DNA of 64,000 nt from Demequina sp. TMPB413. Lineage in GTDB: Bacteria; Actinomycetota; Actinomycetes; Actinomycetales; Demequinaceae. The DNA is taken from NCBI RefSeq assembly GCF_020447105.2, contig NZ_CP096184.1:930001-994000 (forward strand), read 5' to 3'. The notes under the pieces are model-generated. The model was not told the origin of the DNA, did no database searches, and was given only the letters and a program-made list of their open reading frames with translations. This document shows, piece by piece, positions 27,246 through 36,652 of this stretch (positions are counted from its first letter, which is position 1; each line of letters opens with the position of its first letter). Both the position numbers and the translations under genes were made by a program.

Positions 27246-28577
27246 ATGTCGCGACTAGCGCCCCTTTCCGGATTTCCCGAGTGGTCACCTGCCGAGCGCA
27301 TCGTCGAGGCATTCGTCCTCGATACCTTGCGGGACGTGTTCGCTCTGCACGGCTTTGGCGAGATCGAGACGCGCGCCGTCGAGCCGCTCGAACGCCTTGG
27401 AGGAGAGGCGGAGGCCTCCAAGGAGGTCTACACGCTGCTGCGCAGGGGCGGCGACAAGGCGGAGTTCGGTCTGCACTTCGACCTCACCGTGCCCTTCGCG
27501 CGGTACGTGGAGGAGCGACAGGGTCAACTCCACTTCCCCTTCCGCCGCTTTCAGATTCAGAAGGTGTGGCGGGGGGAGCGCCCGCAGGAGGGCCGCTTCA
27601 GGGAGTTCTATCAGGCCGATATCGACGTGGTCGCGAGGGAGAGCCTCCCCGCCCACTTCGAGGCGGAGGTGGCCGTCGTGATGGCCAAGGCGCTCGCCGC
27701 GTTGCCCTTGCCACCTGCTCGCATGCGCATGAACGACCGCAGGCTGGTCGAAGGCTTCTACCGAGGGGTGGGTATTGACGACGTTGCCGCGGCGCTGCGG
27801 TCGGTCGACAAGCTCGGCAAGATCGGTCCAGAAGGCGTGGCCAAGGAGCTCGGCAGCCAAGGCGTGAGCGAATCCGCGGCGGCCGCCGTGCTCGAGCTCG
27901 CCAAGATCCAGGCACCTGACGCATCGTTCCGAGACGCCGTACTCGACCTGTGGGAAACTACCCCCACCCACGACGATGCTGACGCCCAAGCGCTACTGGG
28001 AGACGGCCTCAACTCCCTCGCGGCTCTCATCGAGTCGGTCAACGCCGCCGTGCCGGGAACCGCGATCGCCGATCTCAGCATCGCGCGCGGACTCGACTAC
28101 TACACGGGCGCGGTCTACGAGACGACGCTTGACGGGCACGAGGACCTTGGCTCGATTTGCTCAGGGGGCCGCTACGACTCGCTCGTCGCCGGGGGAGGGT
28201 TCCCTGGCGTCGGCATGTCCATCGGAGTCTCCCGCCTGGTCTCCCGCCTGGTGTCGCGCGAGTTGCTGGTAGCGACCAGGTCGGTGCCGAGCGCCGTGTT
28301 GGTCGCTGTCGTCGACGAGGCGGGCCGCAGGGCCTCCGACGACATCGCGGCGCGGCTACGCGCGCGGGGCATCGCTTGCGAGGTCTCCCCGACGGCGGCC
28401 AAGTTTGGCAAGCAGATTCAGTACGCCGACAAGCGGGGCATCCCGTTCGTGTGGTTCCCTGGCAACGACGGCGACGGTGAGGTCAAGGACATCCGCTCGG
28501 GCGAGCAGGTGGTTGCCGACGCCGACGCTTGGGTGCCGCCGGCCGACGACCTCAAGCCGCGCGTCGTCCGCGGCTAG
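27246..28577 (+). CDS. hisS: Histidine--tRNA ligase
   Basis: 443-residue class II synthetase. Motif 2 region: FPFRRFQIQKVWRGERPQEGRFREFYQADIDVV. The histidine-specific ARGLDYYTGAVYE block and motif 3 region (GVGMSIGVSRL) are present, then the anticodon-binding domain. A 12-bp tandem duplication at 28227-28250 repeats the residues VSRL after motif 3. The ATG at 27246 lacks a ribosome binding site. It is followed after 66 nt by aspS, the usual hisS-aspS order. Confidence 0.96.
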   Translation: MSRLAPLSGFPEWSPAERIVEAFVLDTLRDVFALHGFGEIETRAVEPLERLGGEAEASKEVYTLLRRGGDKAEFGLHFDLTVPFARYVEERQGQLHFPFRRFQIQKVWRGERPQEGRFREFYQADIDVVARESLPAHFEAEVAVVMAKALAALPLPPARMRMNDRRLVEGFYRGVGIDDVAAALRSVDKLGKIGPEGVAKELGSQGVSESAAAAVLELAKIQAPDASFRDAVLDLWETTPTHDDADAQALLGDGLNSLAALIESVNAAVPGTAIADLSIARGLDYYTGAVYETTLDGHEDLGSICSGGRYDSLVAGGGFPGVGMSIGVSRLVSRLVSRELLVATRSVPSAVLVAVVDEAGRRASDDIAARLRARGIACEVSPTAAKFGKQIQYADKRGIPFVWFPGNDGDGEVKDIRSGEQVVADADAWVPPADDLKPRVVRG

Positions 28578-28643
28578 ACTTGCCCGTGCTCACTTGCGGT
28601 GAGCGAACTCCTTGATTGACAACGCTCCAACGAAAGGCCGATT

Positions 28644-30419
28644 GTGCTCCGCACTCACCTCGCCGGAAACCTCCGTGCCGCCGACGCAGGCGCCACCGTC
28701 ACCTTGTCTGGCTGGGTGGGTAGGCGTCGTGATCACGGCGGCGTGGCGTTCATCGACTTGAGGGACGCTTCCGGTTTTGCACAGGTGGTGTTGCGTGAAG
28801 AGATCGCACACTCGTTGCGCACGGAGTACGTGATTCAGGTGACGGGCGAGGTGCGGCTGCGGCCGGAGGGCTCCAACAACCCGAACCTGCCGTCCGGCGA
28901 GATCGAGGTCGACGTCAAGGACGTCGTGATCCTCAATGAGTCAGCGCCCACGCCTTTCCCGATCGACGAGCACGTGACCGTGGGTGAAGAGGCCCGCCTC
29001 AAGCACCGCTACCTCGACCTGCGCCGCCCGCGCCAGCGCGAGGCCATCGTGTTGCGCTCCAAGGTTAACCAGGCCGCGCGTCGGGTGCTTGATGCCCACG
29101 ACTTCCTGGAGATCGAGACCCCAACCCTGACGCGCTCGACGCCGGAGGGCGCGCGCGACTTCTTGGTGCCAGCACGCCTCGCGCCAGGCTCCTGGTACGC
29201 CCTGCCGCAGTCGCCCCAGCTGTTCAAGCAGTTGCTCATGGTGGCAGGCATGGAGCGGTACTACCAGATCGCCCGCTGCTACCGCGATGAGGACTTCCGC
29301 GCGGACCGCCAGCCCGAGTTCACCCAGCTCGATGTCGAGATGTCTTTCGTCGACCAAGACGACGTGATCGCCCTTGGCGAAGAGATCGTGCGCGAGTTGT
29401 GGTCGCTCATCGGCTACGAGGTGCCGCTGCCGATCCCGCGACTGACCTTCGCCGACGCGATGGCCAGGTTCGGCTCCGACAAGCCAGACCTTCGGTTTGG
29501 GCTCGAGCTGACGGAACTGACGGAGTTCTTCAAGGACACCCCGTTCAGGGTGTTCCAGGCGCCGTACGTGGGCGCCGTCGTCATGCCTGGTGGCGCGAGC
29601 CAGCCTCGCAAGACGCTCGACGCATGGCAGGACTGGGCCAAGCAGCGCGGCGCGCGCGGGCTTGCCTACGTGCTGGTGGGGGACGACGGCGCGCTGTCAG
29701 GCCCGGTGGCCAAGAACCTGTCTGAGGCCGAGCTCTCCGGCCTTGCCCAGGCCGTAGGGGCGAACCCCGGCGACTGCATCTTCTTTGCCGCAGGCGACGT
29801 TGACTCGTCGCGGGCGCTGCTGGGCGCGGCGCGGAACGAGATCGCCAGCCGCGTCGGCCTGATCGACGAGTCTCGCTTCGAGTTTGTCTGGGTGGTCGAC
29901 GCCCCGCTGTTCAAGCCCGTCAAGGCGGACGACGACGACGTCGCCTTGGGTTCAAGCGCCTGGACGGCCGTGCACCACGCGTTCACGAGCCCCAAGCCCG
30001 AGTGGATTGACTCGTTCGAGAGCGACCCAGGCAACGCGTTGGCGTACGCCTACGACATCGTCTGCAACGGCAACGAGATCGGCGGCGGCTCGATCCGTAT
30101 TCACCGCCGCGACGTGCAGCAGCGCGTGTTCGAGGTCATGGGCATCGGCGAGGAAGAGGCCCAAGAGAAGTTTGGCTTCCTGCTCGACGCGTTCCAGTTT
30201 GGCGCGCCGCCCCACGGCGGCATCGCGCTCGGTTGGGACCGCGTCGTCATGTTGCTGGGCGGCTATGACTCGATCAGGGACGTCATCGCGTTCCCCAAGT
30301 CTGGCGGCGGATTCGACCCGCTCACGTCGGCTCCCGCGCCGATCCCTGCGGAGCAGCGCAAGGAGACGGGCGTCGACTTCGTTCCTGAACCAGAGGCAGA
30401 GTCTGCCGAAGCCCGCTAG
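28644..30419 (+). CDS. aspS: Aspartate--tRNA ligase
   Basis: 591 residues, bacterial type: an N-terminal OB-fold anticodon domain ([21 protein letters not shown]), class II motifs in the core ([52 protein letters not shown]) and the large bacterial insert. GTG start after CGAAAGG. A -10 box TAGACT lies just after the hisS stop. The stop codon TAG shares the CTAG palindrome with the stop of the converging MFS gene. Confidence 0.97.
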   Translation: MLRTHLAGNLRAADAGATVTLSGWVGRRRDHGGVAFIDLRDASGFAQVVLREEIAHSLRTEYVIQVTGEVRLRPEGSNNPNLPSGEIEVDVKDVVILNESAPTPFPIDEHVTVGEEARLKHRYLDLRRPRQREAIVLRSKVNQAARRVLDAHDFLEIETPTLTRSTPEGARDFLVPARLAPGSWYALPQSPQLFKQLLMVAGMERYYQIARCYRDEDFRADRQPEFTQLDVEMSFVDQDDVIALGEEIVRELWSLIGYEVPLPIPRLTFADAMARFGSDKPDLRFGLELTELTEFFKDTPFRVFQAPYVGAVVMPGGASQPRKTLDAWQDWAKQRGARGLAYVLVGDDGALSGPVAKNLSEAELSGLAQAVGANPGDCIFFAAGDVDSSRALLGAARNEIASRVGLIDESRFEFVWVVDAPLFKPVKADDDDVALGSSAWTAVHHAFTSPKPEWIDSFESDPGNALAYAYDIVCNGNEIGGGSIRIHRRDVQQRVFEVMGIGEEEAQEKFGFLLDAFQFGAPPHGGIALGWDRVVMLLGGYDSIRDVIAFPKSGGGFDPLTSAPAPIPAEQRKETGVDFVPEPEAESAEAR

Positions 30420-31669
30420 CCGGCAGGTGCATCGGCGCTGCGCATCCCGTGTGGGAGGCGCACGAGTGCGAGCGCTCCTGCGGCAAGGATCAGGGCAGGG
30501 GCTGCCAGCGCTGCGCCCGGGGAGACGATGTGGGTAAGGAGCCCCAGGGTGAGTCCGACTCCGATGCCAGCGAGCTGGAGTGCCATCGAGTTGACGGAGA
30601 GCATCGTGGCGCGTTCTCGAGACGTGACAGCGTCATGTGTCAGTTCGTCGATCAGGGGCGAGCCGATGCCTAGCAGCACGTAGAAGGCGACGTACGCAGC
30701 CGCGATCGCGCCGAGCGCCGAGAACCCGGAGACGGCCAACGCAACCGCCGCTCCTAGCGAGCCGAGTAGCGCTGCTCGGGAAGGAGACTTCACCAGGCGG
30801 GTTGCCAACGGTGCCATGGCAGAACCAAGTGCAGAGCCCGCAAAGCCGAGGGTCGCGAGCAGGGCGTAAGCAGTGCCCGCCTTTTGTCTCGAGCCCAGCA
30901 CCTCCGCGAGGTGCGCGGGCATCAGCAGTTCGATGCCTGCGAGAGCAACGCCGACTGCCGCGATCACCACCAGGAGTCGGCGCAGCAGTGCGTGCGTCGC
31001 GGCGAGCCGGACTCCTGACGTCATCGTTGAAGGGACCTCGCGCATCACGTCGCGGATACCTAGTCTGGTCGATCGAGGCGGGTCTGTGACCCATGCCACC
31101 ACTAGTGCGGCTTGGGCGACTGCCGCCCCAGCCGCCACCAGGAACGGCGTCGACAGGGCGATGAGCGCCGAGTCGCTCGGGGGCAGTGGCGAGAGCGCCA
31201 GTACGGCACCGGCACCCAGCGTTCCGATAGCCAAGGCAACGGACTCGCTTGCCGCTGCCTGCGATAGTCCGCCGCGGATCGGGGCGCCAGTATCGATGGT
31301 CCGCGTCTGGTCGACGTACCAGGCCTGCAACGGCCCAGAGTCGAGCGCTCTGGCAGCCCCGCGAATGGCCGCGGCTACCGCGAGCACGGCGAAAGAGGTG
31401 CCGAAGGCGGTCACGATGCAGGCGACCACTGACATGACGGCGGCTGCCACCAGCACCGGTCTGCGCCCCGCGACGTCGGAGAACCCTCCCGTCGGCAACT
31501 CGAGCGCCATCGTGGTGGCGCCGTAGATCGCCGCCGTGATCCCTATCTGTCCAAGTGAGAGCCCTCGCGCCTGGCCAATAAGCACGAGCGCAGGAACCGT
31601 GAGTCCAGTGGGTAGCCACCGCAACGCGGTGAGGAAGATGAACCGGTGGCGTATCTGGTCGACGGTCAT
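30416..31669 (-). CDS. MFS-family transporter
   Basis: 417 residues with about 12 hydrophobic helices. It begins [22 protein letters not shown] and has [22 protein letters not shown], which matches the MFS loop 2-3 motif with its conserved Asp and Arg. The substrate is unknown; an efflux role is likely because the gene is cotranslated (ATGA overlap) with an ArsR-type repressor. Start 31669 is fixed by the overlap with the upstream gene; longer in-frame starts lie inside it. Confidence 0.88.
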   Translation of the reverse strand: MTVDQIRHRFIFLTALRWLPTGLTVPALVLIGQARGLSLGQIGITAAIYGATTMALELPTGGFSDVAGRRPVLVAAAVMSVVACIVTAFGTSFAVLAVAAAIRGAARALDSGPLQAWYVDQTRTIDTGAPIRGGLSQAAASESVALAIGTLGAGAVLALSPLPPSDSALIALSTPFLVAAGAAVAQAALVVAWVTDPPRSTRLGIRDVMREVPSTMTSGVRLAATHALLRRLLVVIAAVGVALAGIELLMPAHLAEVLGSRQKAGTAYALLATLGFAGSALGSAMAPLATRLVKSPSRAALLGSLGAAVALAVSGFSALGAIAAAYVAFYVLLGIGSPLIDELTHDAVTSRERATMLSVNSMALQLAGIGVGLTLGLLTHIVSPGAALAAPALILAAGALALVRLPHGMRSADAPAG

Positions 31670-32289
31670 GAGCCCGTCTCGGACGAGGCCGCCGCAGCAC
31701 CAGGAAAGGCGTAGGCGAAGAACCTCACTGCGCGGGCACCTTTCGGTCGGGTCTCGGGCGTCGAGTCGCGCTCCTCGAACGGCGCAAAAAGGTCGTAGAC
31801 GCCCTGGGTGACGCGCTCGAGCTCCTCGGGCGTGAGCCAACTCACCAGGTCGGTGGACAGCGACGCCGCTCGCCAAGTCTCGGGCTCCTGGCGCCTTCTC
31901 TCCACGAACGAGCGCCAGGCAGTCATCCGATAGTTGTCAACGGCTTCGCCAACGGCCCGTGCGGCGGCCTCGCCCCCTGGGCCGTCGTCGGCGATGGAAA
32001 TCCCCTCCTCGCGGGAGGCCCAATAGCGCTCCCTGCCTCGCCCTCCCTCCACCGGGCGGACATGTGCGAACTTCGCCAACTGCCTGAGGTGGTACGAGCA
32101 GTTCGCTGGGGACTCACCCAGCCGTTCGGCACACTGACTCGCGGTCAGCGGGCCCTCGGCCAGCAGATCGAGGAGGGCGAACCGGACAGGGTGAGCGAGG
32201 GCACGAAGCTCTTTGGGGTCGTCGATGCGGCGCACTGGCCACGGTGGGTGCGGAGAGGCGTTCTCGGGCGGGGCAGAGTCATCGGTCAT
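31666..32289 (-). CDS. ArsR-family transcriptional regulator
   Basis: 207 residues. The winged helix at about 25-95 reads LRALAHPVRFALLDLLAEGPLTASQCAERLGESPANCSYHLRQLAKFAHVRP, typical of ArsR repressors; the C-terminal half is helical and of unknown ligand. No Cys metal site is evident, so it is probably not a metal sensor. ATG 32289 is chosen: the longer TTG frame from 32325 would translate the promoter and operator. It overlaps the MFS gene, which it probably represses together with itself. Confidence 0.88.
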   Translation of the reverse strand: MTDDSAPPENASPHPPWPVRRIDDPKELRALAHPVRFALLDLLAEGPLTASQCAERLGESPANCSYHLRQLAKFAHVRPVEGGRGRERYWASREEGISIADDGPGGEAAARAVGEAVDNYRMTAWRSFVERRRQEPETWRAASLSTDLVSWLTPEELERVTQGVYDLFAPFEERDSTPETRPKGARAVRFFAYAFPGAAAASSETGS

Positions 32290-32293
32290 GGTG

Positions 32294-32325
32294 TCGAAAG
32301 TACTCTTTCGAAAGGACTGTTGCAA
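32294..32325 (-). promoter_or_regulatory. Leaderless promoter with palindromic operator of the ArsR-MFS operon
   Basis: On the minus strand, -35 TTGCAA (32325-32320), a 17-bp spacer and -10 TACTTT (32302-32297) end 7 nt before the ATG at 32289. The perfect palindrome TCGAAAGAGTACTTTCGA (32294-32311) covers the -10 and its upstream flank, a classic place for repressor binding. Confidence 0.75.
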
Positions 32326-32332
32326 CCGCCCT

Positions 32333-32410
32333 GGAGGTTCCCGCCGCCGTGGAGGTCCCTGCCGCCGCGGCCGTGCCTTCCGACGCCTCGGCCGCGCCTT
32401 CCGACGCTAC
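32333..32410. repeat. Short tandem repeats between the ArsR promoter and the EamA stop
   Basis: Two imperfect 18-bp copies (32333-32350 and 32351-32368, beginning GGAGGT) are followed by two 21-bp copies (32369-32389 and 32390-32410) sharing GCCTTCCGACGC. They are noncoding apart from the last codon of the EamA gene. Confidence 0.6.
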
Positions 32411-33375
32411 GAACCGAGGGCGGCTTGACTCGCCGGCGCGGGACGGCCAGATGCCGGATGATGCGGCGAGTCGGGACTCGCGACGGTTCGTACCGTCGCG
32501 GCGTCCCGATGCCTTGTGGTGCGCGAGCTCCACAGCACACCAAGAATCACCACGGCGCCGCCCATGAGCTGGAAGAGGGTTGGGCGTTCGTCCAAGGCCA
32601 GGGCGGCCGTGGCGATTCCAATGACCGGCACCAGCATCGAGAACGGTGCGACCGTGCTCGCGGGGTAGCGGGACATCAGCCAGATCCACACGCCCGACCC
32701 CACGAGCGTGCCGAGCACCACGGTGTAGGCGAGCCCCATCCAAGCAGGAACGGCATCGGCGCTGAGGGACGTAGCGAGCGATTCGCCGATGCGCGCGGGG
32801 CCCTCGAAGACGAGCGACAGGGCGAACATCGGCAGTGGGGGAACGACGCTCATCCACAGCACGAGGTGAAGTGGATTGGGCGCCTTCGCGAGTCTGCTCG
32901 CGAGATTTCCACCCGCCCAGCCAAGCGCTCCAATCAGCACCAACACGAAGGGCAAGAGTGGCGCCGTCTCGCCGTAGGAGATCCCCACGAGCGTGAGGCC
33001 CGCCGTCGCGACGCCGACGCCGATCATCCTGCGCACGCCAATCCGCTCGCGTAAGAGCACTGCGCCGAGCACTACGGTGAACGGTGCCGACGCCTGCAGT
33101 ACGAGCGACGACAACCCAGTCGGGAAGCCAGCGTCCATGCCCCAGTACAGGAACGCGAACTGGATGGTTCCAAAGCTGAGCCCGTAGCCGATGAGCCATC
33201 TCCACGGGACAGAGGGCCGTGGCACGAGCACGAGCGCGGGAATCGCGATGATGGCGAATCGCATGGCGACCAGGAGGAAGGGAGGGAACTGCTCCAGCGA
33301 CGCGCGGATGGCAAGAAAGTTGACTCCCCACAACACGGCAACGAGGAGCGCGAGGGCGAGGTGACGCGGCTTCAT
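32407..33375 (-). CDS. EamA/DMT-family transporter
   Basis: 322 residues with ten hydrophobic helices in two EamA repeats (first: HLALALLVAVLWGVNFLAIR...; second begins near LIGALGWAGGNLASRLAK), as in drug/metabolite exporters such as RhtA or YdcZ-like proteins. A Pro/Ser/His-rich tail of about 45 residues follows the last helix. ATG 33375 is chosen over the start at 33429 because the latter overlaps the divergent promoter region. It is divergent from a LysR regulator, which probably controls it; the substrate is unknown. Confidence 0.88.
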   Translation of the reverse strand: MKPRHLALALLVAVLWGVNFLAIRASLEQFPPFLLVAMRFAIIAIPALVLVPRPSVPWRWLIGYGLSFGTIQFAFLYWGMDAGFPTGLSSLVLQASAPFTVVLGAVLLRERIGVRRMIGVGVATAGLTLVGISYGETAPLLPFVLVLIGALGWAGGNLASRLAKAPNPLHLVLWMSVVPPLPMFALSLVFEGPARIGESLATSLSADAVPAWMGLAYTVVLGTLVGSGVWIWLMSRYPASTVAPFSMLVPVIGIATAALALDERPTLFQLMGGAVVILGVLWSSRTTRHRDAATVRTVASPDSPHHPASGRPAPASQAALGS

Positions 33376-33446
33376 GGGTCGAGTCTGAAGGAAGCCGAAG
33401 TGAAGGACAATTGAAAGATTGTGAGGCAAACACGTAGGCTACCTAC
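33376..33446. promoter_or_regulatory. Divergent EamA/LysR promoter region
   Basis: Plus strand: TTGAAA (33411-33416), 18 bp, TAGGCT (33435-33440), then 6 nt to the LysR ATG at 33447. Minus strand: TTGTCC (33410-33405), 17 bp, CAGACT (33387-33382), then 6 nt to the EamA ATG at 33375. Both predict leaderless mRNAs. The two -35 boxes abut, and the palindrome ACAAT-N6-ATTGT (33407-33422) covers both, a good LysR binding site. Confidence 0.6.
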
Positions 33447-34340
33447 ATGGAAGTGCGACACCTCGCGTTGCTCAGGGACGTGCGAGCAAGGGGAACTCTC
33501 GCCGCCGTCGCGGCGGCAACCCACCGGACGCCGTCCGCACTGTCACAGCAATTGCGCACGGCGGAGCGCGAGTTGGGCGTGAGGCTCGTCGAGCCCGATG
33601 CGAGAGGCGTGCGGCTTACGTGGGCGGGGGAGATCCTGGCCGACGGCGCCGAGGAGGTGCTCACTGCGATTGCGAGTGTGCAGGCTCGGCTCGATGCGGG
33701 GCGTGAGCACGCGACAGGAACCGTGCGCGTCGGGACTCTGCCTAGTGCAGGCGCCGCTCTCATGCCGGGGCTCTATGCCGCGCTCAGGGGAACACGCATC
33801 CGCCTCGAGCTCGAGGACTTCGACCTGGCCGAAGCGGACTTCGCGGGAAGGACCCTCGACGCCGACTTCGTGATCGCCCACAGCCTGACGTCTGATGTGC
33901 CCGCAGGGGCGGAGGGCCTCGACACCAGGGTTCTCGCGCGCGAACCGATCGACGTTGCGGTGCCCAGTGGGCACGAACTGTGGGGGAGAGACTTCCTCAG
34001 GCCGGAGGATGTCGTCGGCCACCCGTGGATCGCCGTCCCCCACGGCTTCCCTTTTGCCACGTTGTTAGAACGCATCGAGACCGCCACGGGCTCCACGCTT
34101 GACAGGTTGCTTGAGGTGCGCGACAACCGGCTGGTGGAGTCGCTCGTCGGTGAGGGAGTGGGCCTGGCGCTGCTCCCGCGCTTCAGCACCCCGCCGAGCG
34201 AGGCCTACCGGCTGGTTCCCCTGACTGGTGTCAAGTCGATCAGGAGCATCGTGGCCATCGGCAGGCATCACCGCACCAGGCGTCACGTAGTCGGTGCAGT
34301 GCTAGAAGCCCTTGAGACGGTCGGCCGCGGCTTGCGGTAG
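33447..34340 (+). CDS. LysR-family transcriptional regulator
   Basis: 297 residues. The N-terminal winged helix reads VRHLALLRDVRARGTLAAVAAATHRTPSALSQQLRTAERELGVRLVEP, and the C-terminal part is a periplasmic-binding-like effector domain (VRVGTLPSAGAALMPGL...). It is transcribed away from the EamA transporter, the usual LysR arrangement, so it probably activates that gene and controls itself. The inducer is unknown. The stop lies 3 nt from the stop of the converging MMPL gene. Confidence 0.92.
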   Translation: MEVRHLALLRDVRARGTLAAVAAATHRTPSALSQQLRTAERELGVRLVEPDARGVRLTWAGEILADGAEEVLTAIASVQARLDAGREHATGTVRVGTLPSAGAALMPGLYAALRGTRIRLELEDFDLAEADFAGRTLDADFVIAHSLTSDVPAGAEGLDTRVLAREPIDVAVPSGHELWGRDFLRPEDVVGHPWIAVPHGFPFATLLERIETATGSTLDRLLEVRDNRLVESLVGEGVGLALLPRFSTPPSEAYRLVPLTGVKSIRSIVAIGRHHRTRRHVVGAVLEALETVGRGLR

Positions 34341-34343
34341 TGC

Positions 34344-36584
34344 CTAGTGCGAGATGCCCTTGCGCGAATAAAGGCGGCGCAAGGGAGCGGGTGCCCACCA
34401 GTTCCAATCGTCCAACAACGTCATGGTCGCGGGAACCAGGAGCATTCGCACCAAGGTGGCGTCGAGGAACACCGCGACGGCCAAGCCAATCCCGACCTCC
34501 TTGATGACCAAGAGTGAACCCGTAGCGAAGCCAATGAACACGATGATGATGACGGCGGCCGCTGACGTGATGATGCGTCCCGACCGTTGCAAGCCCTTGC
34601 GCACCGCCACGTCGTTGCTGTCGCCAGCGTCGACGAGTTCCTTGATGCGGGCTAACAGAAAGACCTCGTAGTCCATCGCGAGTCCGAAGCCGAAGGCGAT
34701 GATGAGCACCAGCACGTAGGTCTCGATTCCGCCCGTCGACGTGAAGTCCAGCAAGCCCTCGAGGTTCCCGTCAACGAAGATCCACGACACGATGCCCACG
34801 CTGGCTGCGAGCGAGAGCCCGTTGATGATCAGCGTCTTGAAGGGCACCAAGAGGGAGCCCGTCATCAGGAACAGCAAGACGAATGTCGCGAGCACCACCA
34901 AGCCAATCGCCCAGGGGGCGCCCTGAGCCAACGAGTCCACGAAGTCCACCTGGATGGCTGCCTGCCCGCCCAAGTGCACGGCAAAGGGGACATCGATGGC
35001 CCGGAGTTCTCTCAACAGGCTCGTGGCATCGGCTCCTGCCTGGTCGGCATAGCTCGTCACGATGCCTGCCGTCGACATGCCGCCCTCGCCCGACTGGGGC
35101 TCGGTGGCTCTCACCACGCCGACGAGACCGGCCGCTCGATCGAGCCACGTCTGGAGTTCGGCGGGCGCGGCGTCGGCAACCACTTGAATCTGTGGCTCCA
35201 CGAGCGCCGGGTACTGGGCGTCGAAGACCTCGATGAACTGGCGACGCTCGTTCGCTGCGGGCAAGAGTTCCTCTTGAGAGTTGCGTACGGCGATGTTCGC
35301 CAACGGGCTCGCGAGAACCACCAGCACGGCAGTGACCGCACCGACCACGAGCCAAGGCCTGCGCTGCACACCGCTGGCCAGGCGTTCAAAGAACCCGTGC
35401 TCGGACTGCACGTCGGCTGTGCGCCTCAACAGGGTCCGCAACAAGGGAACGCGATTCAGGACCGATACGCGAGCAACGCGGTGGCCGTACAGGTACAGCA
35501 CCGCTGGCACCAGGGTGAGAGCGGCGGCGAGTGCCATCACCACGACGCCAAGCGCCGCGCCGCCGATGCCCCTGATCAGTTCCGCCCCGAACACGAGCAT
35601 GCCGCCCACGGAGATCGCCACCGTCACCGAAGAGAAGAAGACGGTGCGGCCGGCGGTGGCGAGCGTCGCAACCATTGCGTCTGACCTGGCGTCGTGCCCT
35701 GTCCCATCTCCGCGGCTGGCAAGCTCCTCGCGATAGCGCGACACCACCAGCAGTCCGTAGTCGATCGACAATCCAATGCCCAAGACGTTGACGACATTGA
35801 TGGCCGACTCGTCCAGCGTGATCGGGTAGGAGAAGGCGAACAGGATGGCCATGCCACCAGCGATGGATGCGAGCGCGCCGATGAGGGGCGCCGAAGCTGC
35901 CAGGAAGCCCCCAAAGACCAGCACCATGACCAAGAGGGCCACCGGTAATGCGACGGCCTCTCCCTTCACCAGGTCGCCCTGGATCTGCGTGGTGAAGTCG
36001 TCAAAGAGCAGCGGGTCCGAGTACACCAGCACCTCGCCGTCGCCTTGGTAGGCGTCGGAGAACACCTGGGTTGCTGCGTGATGAGTCTCTAGCGGATCGG
36101 CGGAGAAGGGCGCGTAGACCACGAGCACGAGCAAGGAACTGCCGTCGCTCGCGACGAGTGGATTGGTCCCGCCGGCCGCACCGGGGCTGCCAGCATCGGC
36201 AGGGAGCGCGTCAGCTTCTGGACCAGGGATGATCCCGTACGGTGTCTGGACCGCTCCTACGCCGGATGTCTGGGCCACGGCCTCGGCTGCGACAGTCACG
36301 GCGTCTTGAGCGGATGGTGCGGCGGCGTCGACGCCTTGCACGAGGAAGGCCAGTTCCGGCCCGGTGTCATCGGGAGCGGCGTCCTGCAGGTACTCGTAGA
36401 CGAACGTCGAGTCGGCACCTTGTACCGTCGGCACGCCTGTCTCAGCGCGGTCGTAGAGGTTCCCATCGCCGATGCCCGTCAACGCGAGAGCGAGCATTGC
36501 CGCGGCGGCAAGCACCCAAGTGACGACGACGGCGCGGGGGCGGCGCACGACGAGATGCGCGATGCGTTCAAACACGATTGCCAT
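34344..36584 (-). CDS. MMPL/RND-family membrane transporter
   Basis: 746 residues: two halves, each with one helix, a large extracytoplasmic loop and five helices, the RND/MMPL plan. Recognisable are LGIGLSIDYGLLVVSRYREEL in the first half and IIAFGFGLAMDYEVFLLARIKELVD in the second, both with the conserved Asp-Tyr proton-relay pair. Members export lipids, drugs or siderophores; the cargo is unknown here. No TetR regulator adjoins it. The start at 36584 has no clear ribosome binding site; GTG 36575 is a possible alternative. Confidence 0.92.
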   Translation of the reverse strand: MAIVFERIAHLVVRRPRAVVVTWVLAAAAMLALALTGIGDGNLYDRAETGVPTVQGADSTFVYEYLQDAAPDDTGPELAFLVQGVDAAAPSAQDAVTVAAEAVAQTSGVGAVQTPYGIIPGPEADALPADAGSPGAAGGTNPLVASDGSSLLVLVVYAPFSADPLETHHAATQVFSDAYQGDGEVLVYSDPLLFDDFTTQIQGDLVKGEAVALPVALLVMVLVFGGFLAASAPLIGALASIAGGMAILFAFSYPITLDESAINVVNVLGIGLSIDYGLLVVSRYREELASRGDGTGHDARSDAMVATLATAGRTVFFSSVTVAISVGGMLVFGAELIRGIGGAALGVVVMALAAALTLVPAVLYLYGHRVARVSVLNRVPLLRTLLRRTADVQSEHGFFERLASGVQRRPWLVVGAVTAVLVVLASPLANIAVRNSQEELLPAANERRQFIEVFDAQYPALVEPQIQVVADAAPAELQTWLDRAAGLVGVVRATEPQSGEGGMSTAGIVTSYADQAGADATSLLRELRAIDVPFAVHLGGQAAIQVDFVDSLAQGAPWAIGLVVLATFVLLFLMTGSLLVPFKTLIINGLSLAASVGIVSWIFVDGNLEGLLDFTSTGGIETYVLVLIIAFGFGLAMDYEVFLLARIKELVDAGDSNDVAVRKGLQRSGRIITSAAAVIIIVFIGFATGSLLVIKEVGIGLAVAVFLDATLVRMLLVPATMTLLDDWNWWAPAPLRRLYSRKGISH

Positions 36585-36639
36585 CCTAGGGCGGACGGAT
36601 GGTCTGGCTCAGGCGACGAACGTCGTCGTACTCCCCGCC

Positions 36640-36645
36640 TAGAGT
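36640..36645 (+). promoter_or_regulatory. -10 box placing transcription start at the rarA ATG
   Basis: TAGAGT lies 7 nt before the ATG at 36653, with no ribosome binding site between them. The -35 is weak. Confidence 0.45.
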
Positions 36646-36652
36646 TGACGCC

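Noticed and set aside
32290..32325. N-terminal extension of the ArsR protein from TTG 32325
   Set aside because: It would translate the -35, -10 and operator; the leaderless start at 32289 explains the sequence better.
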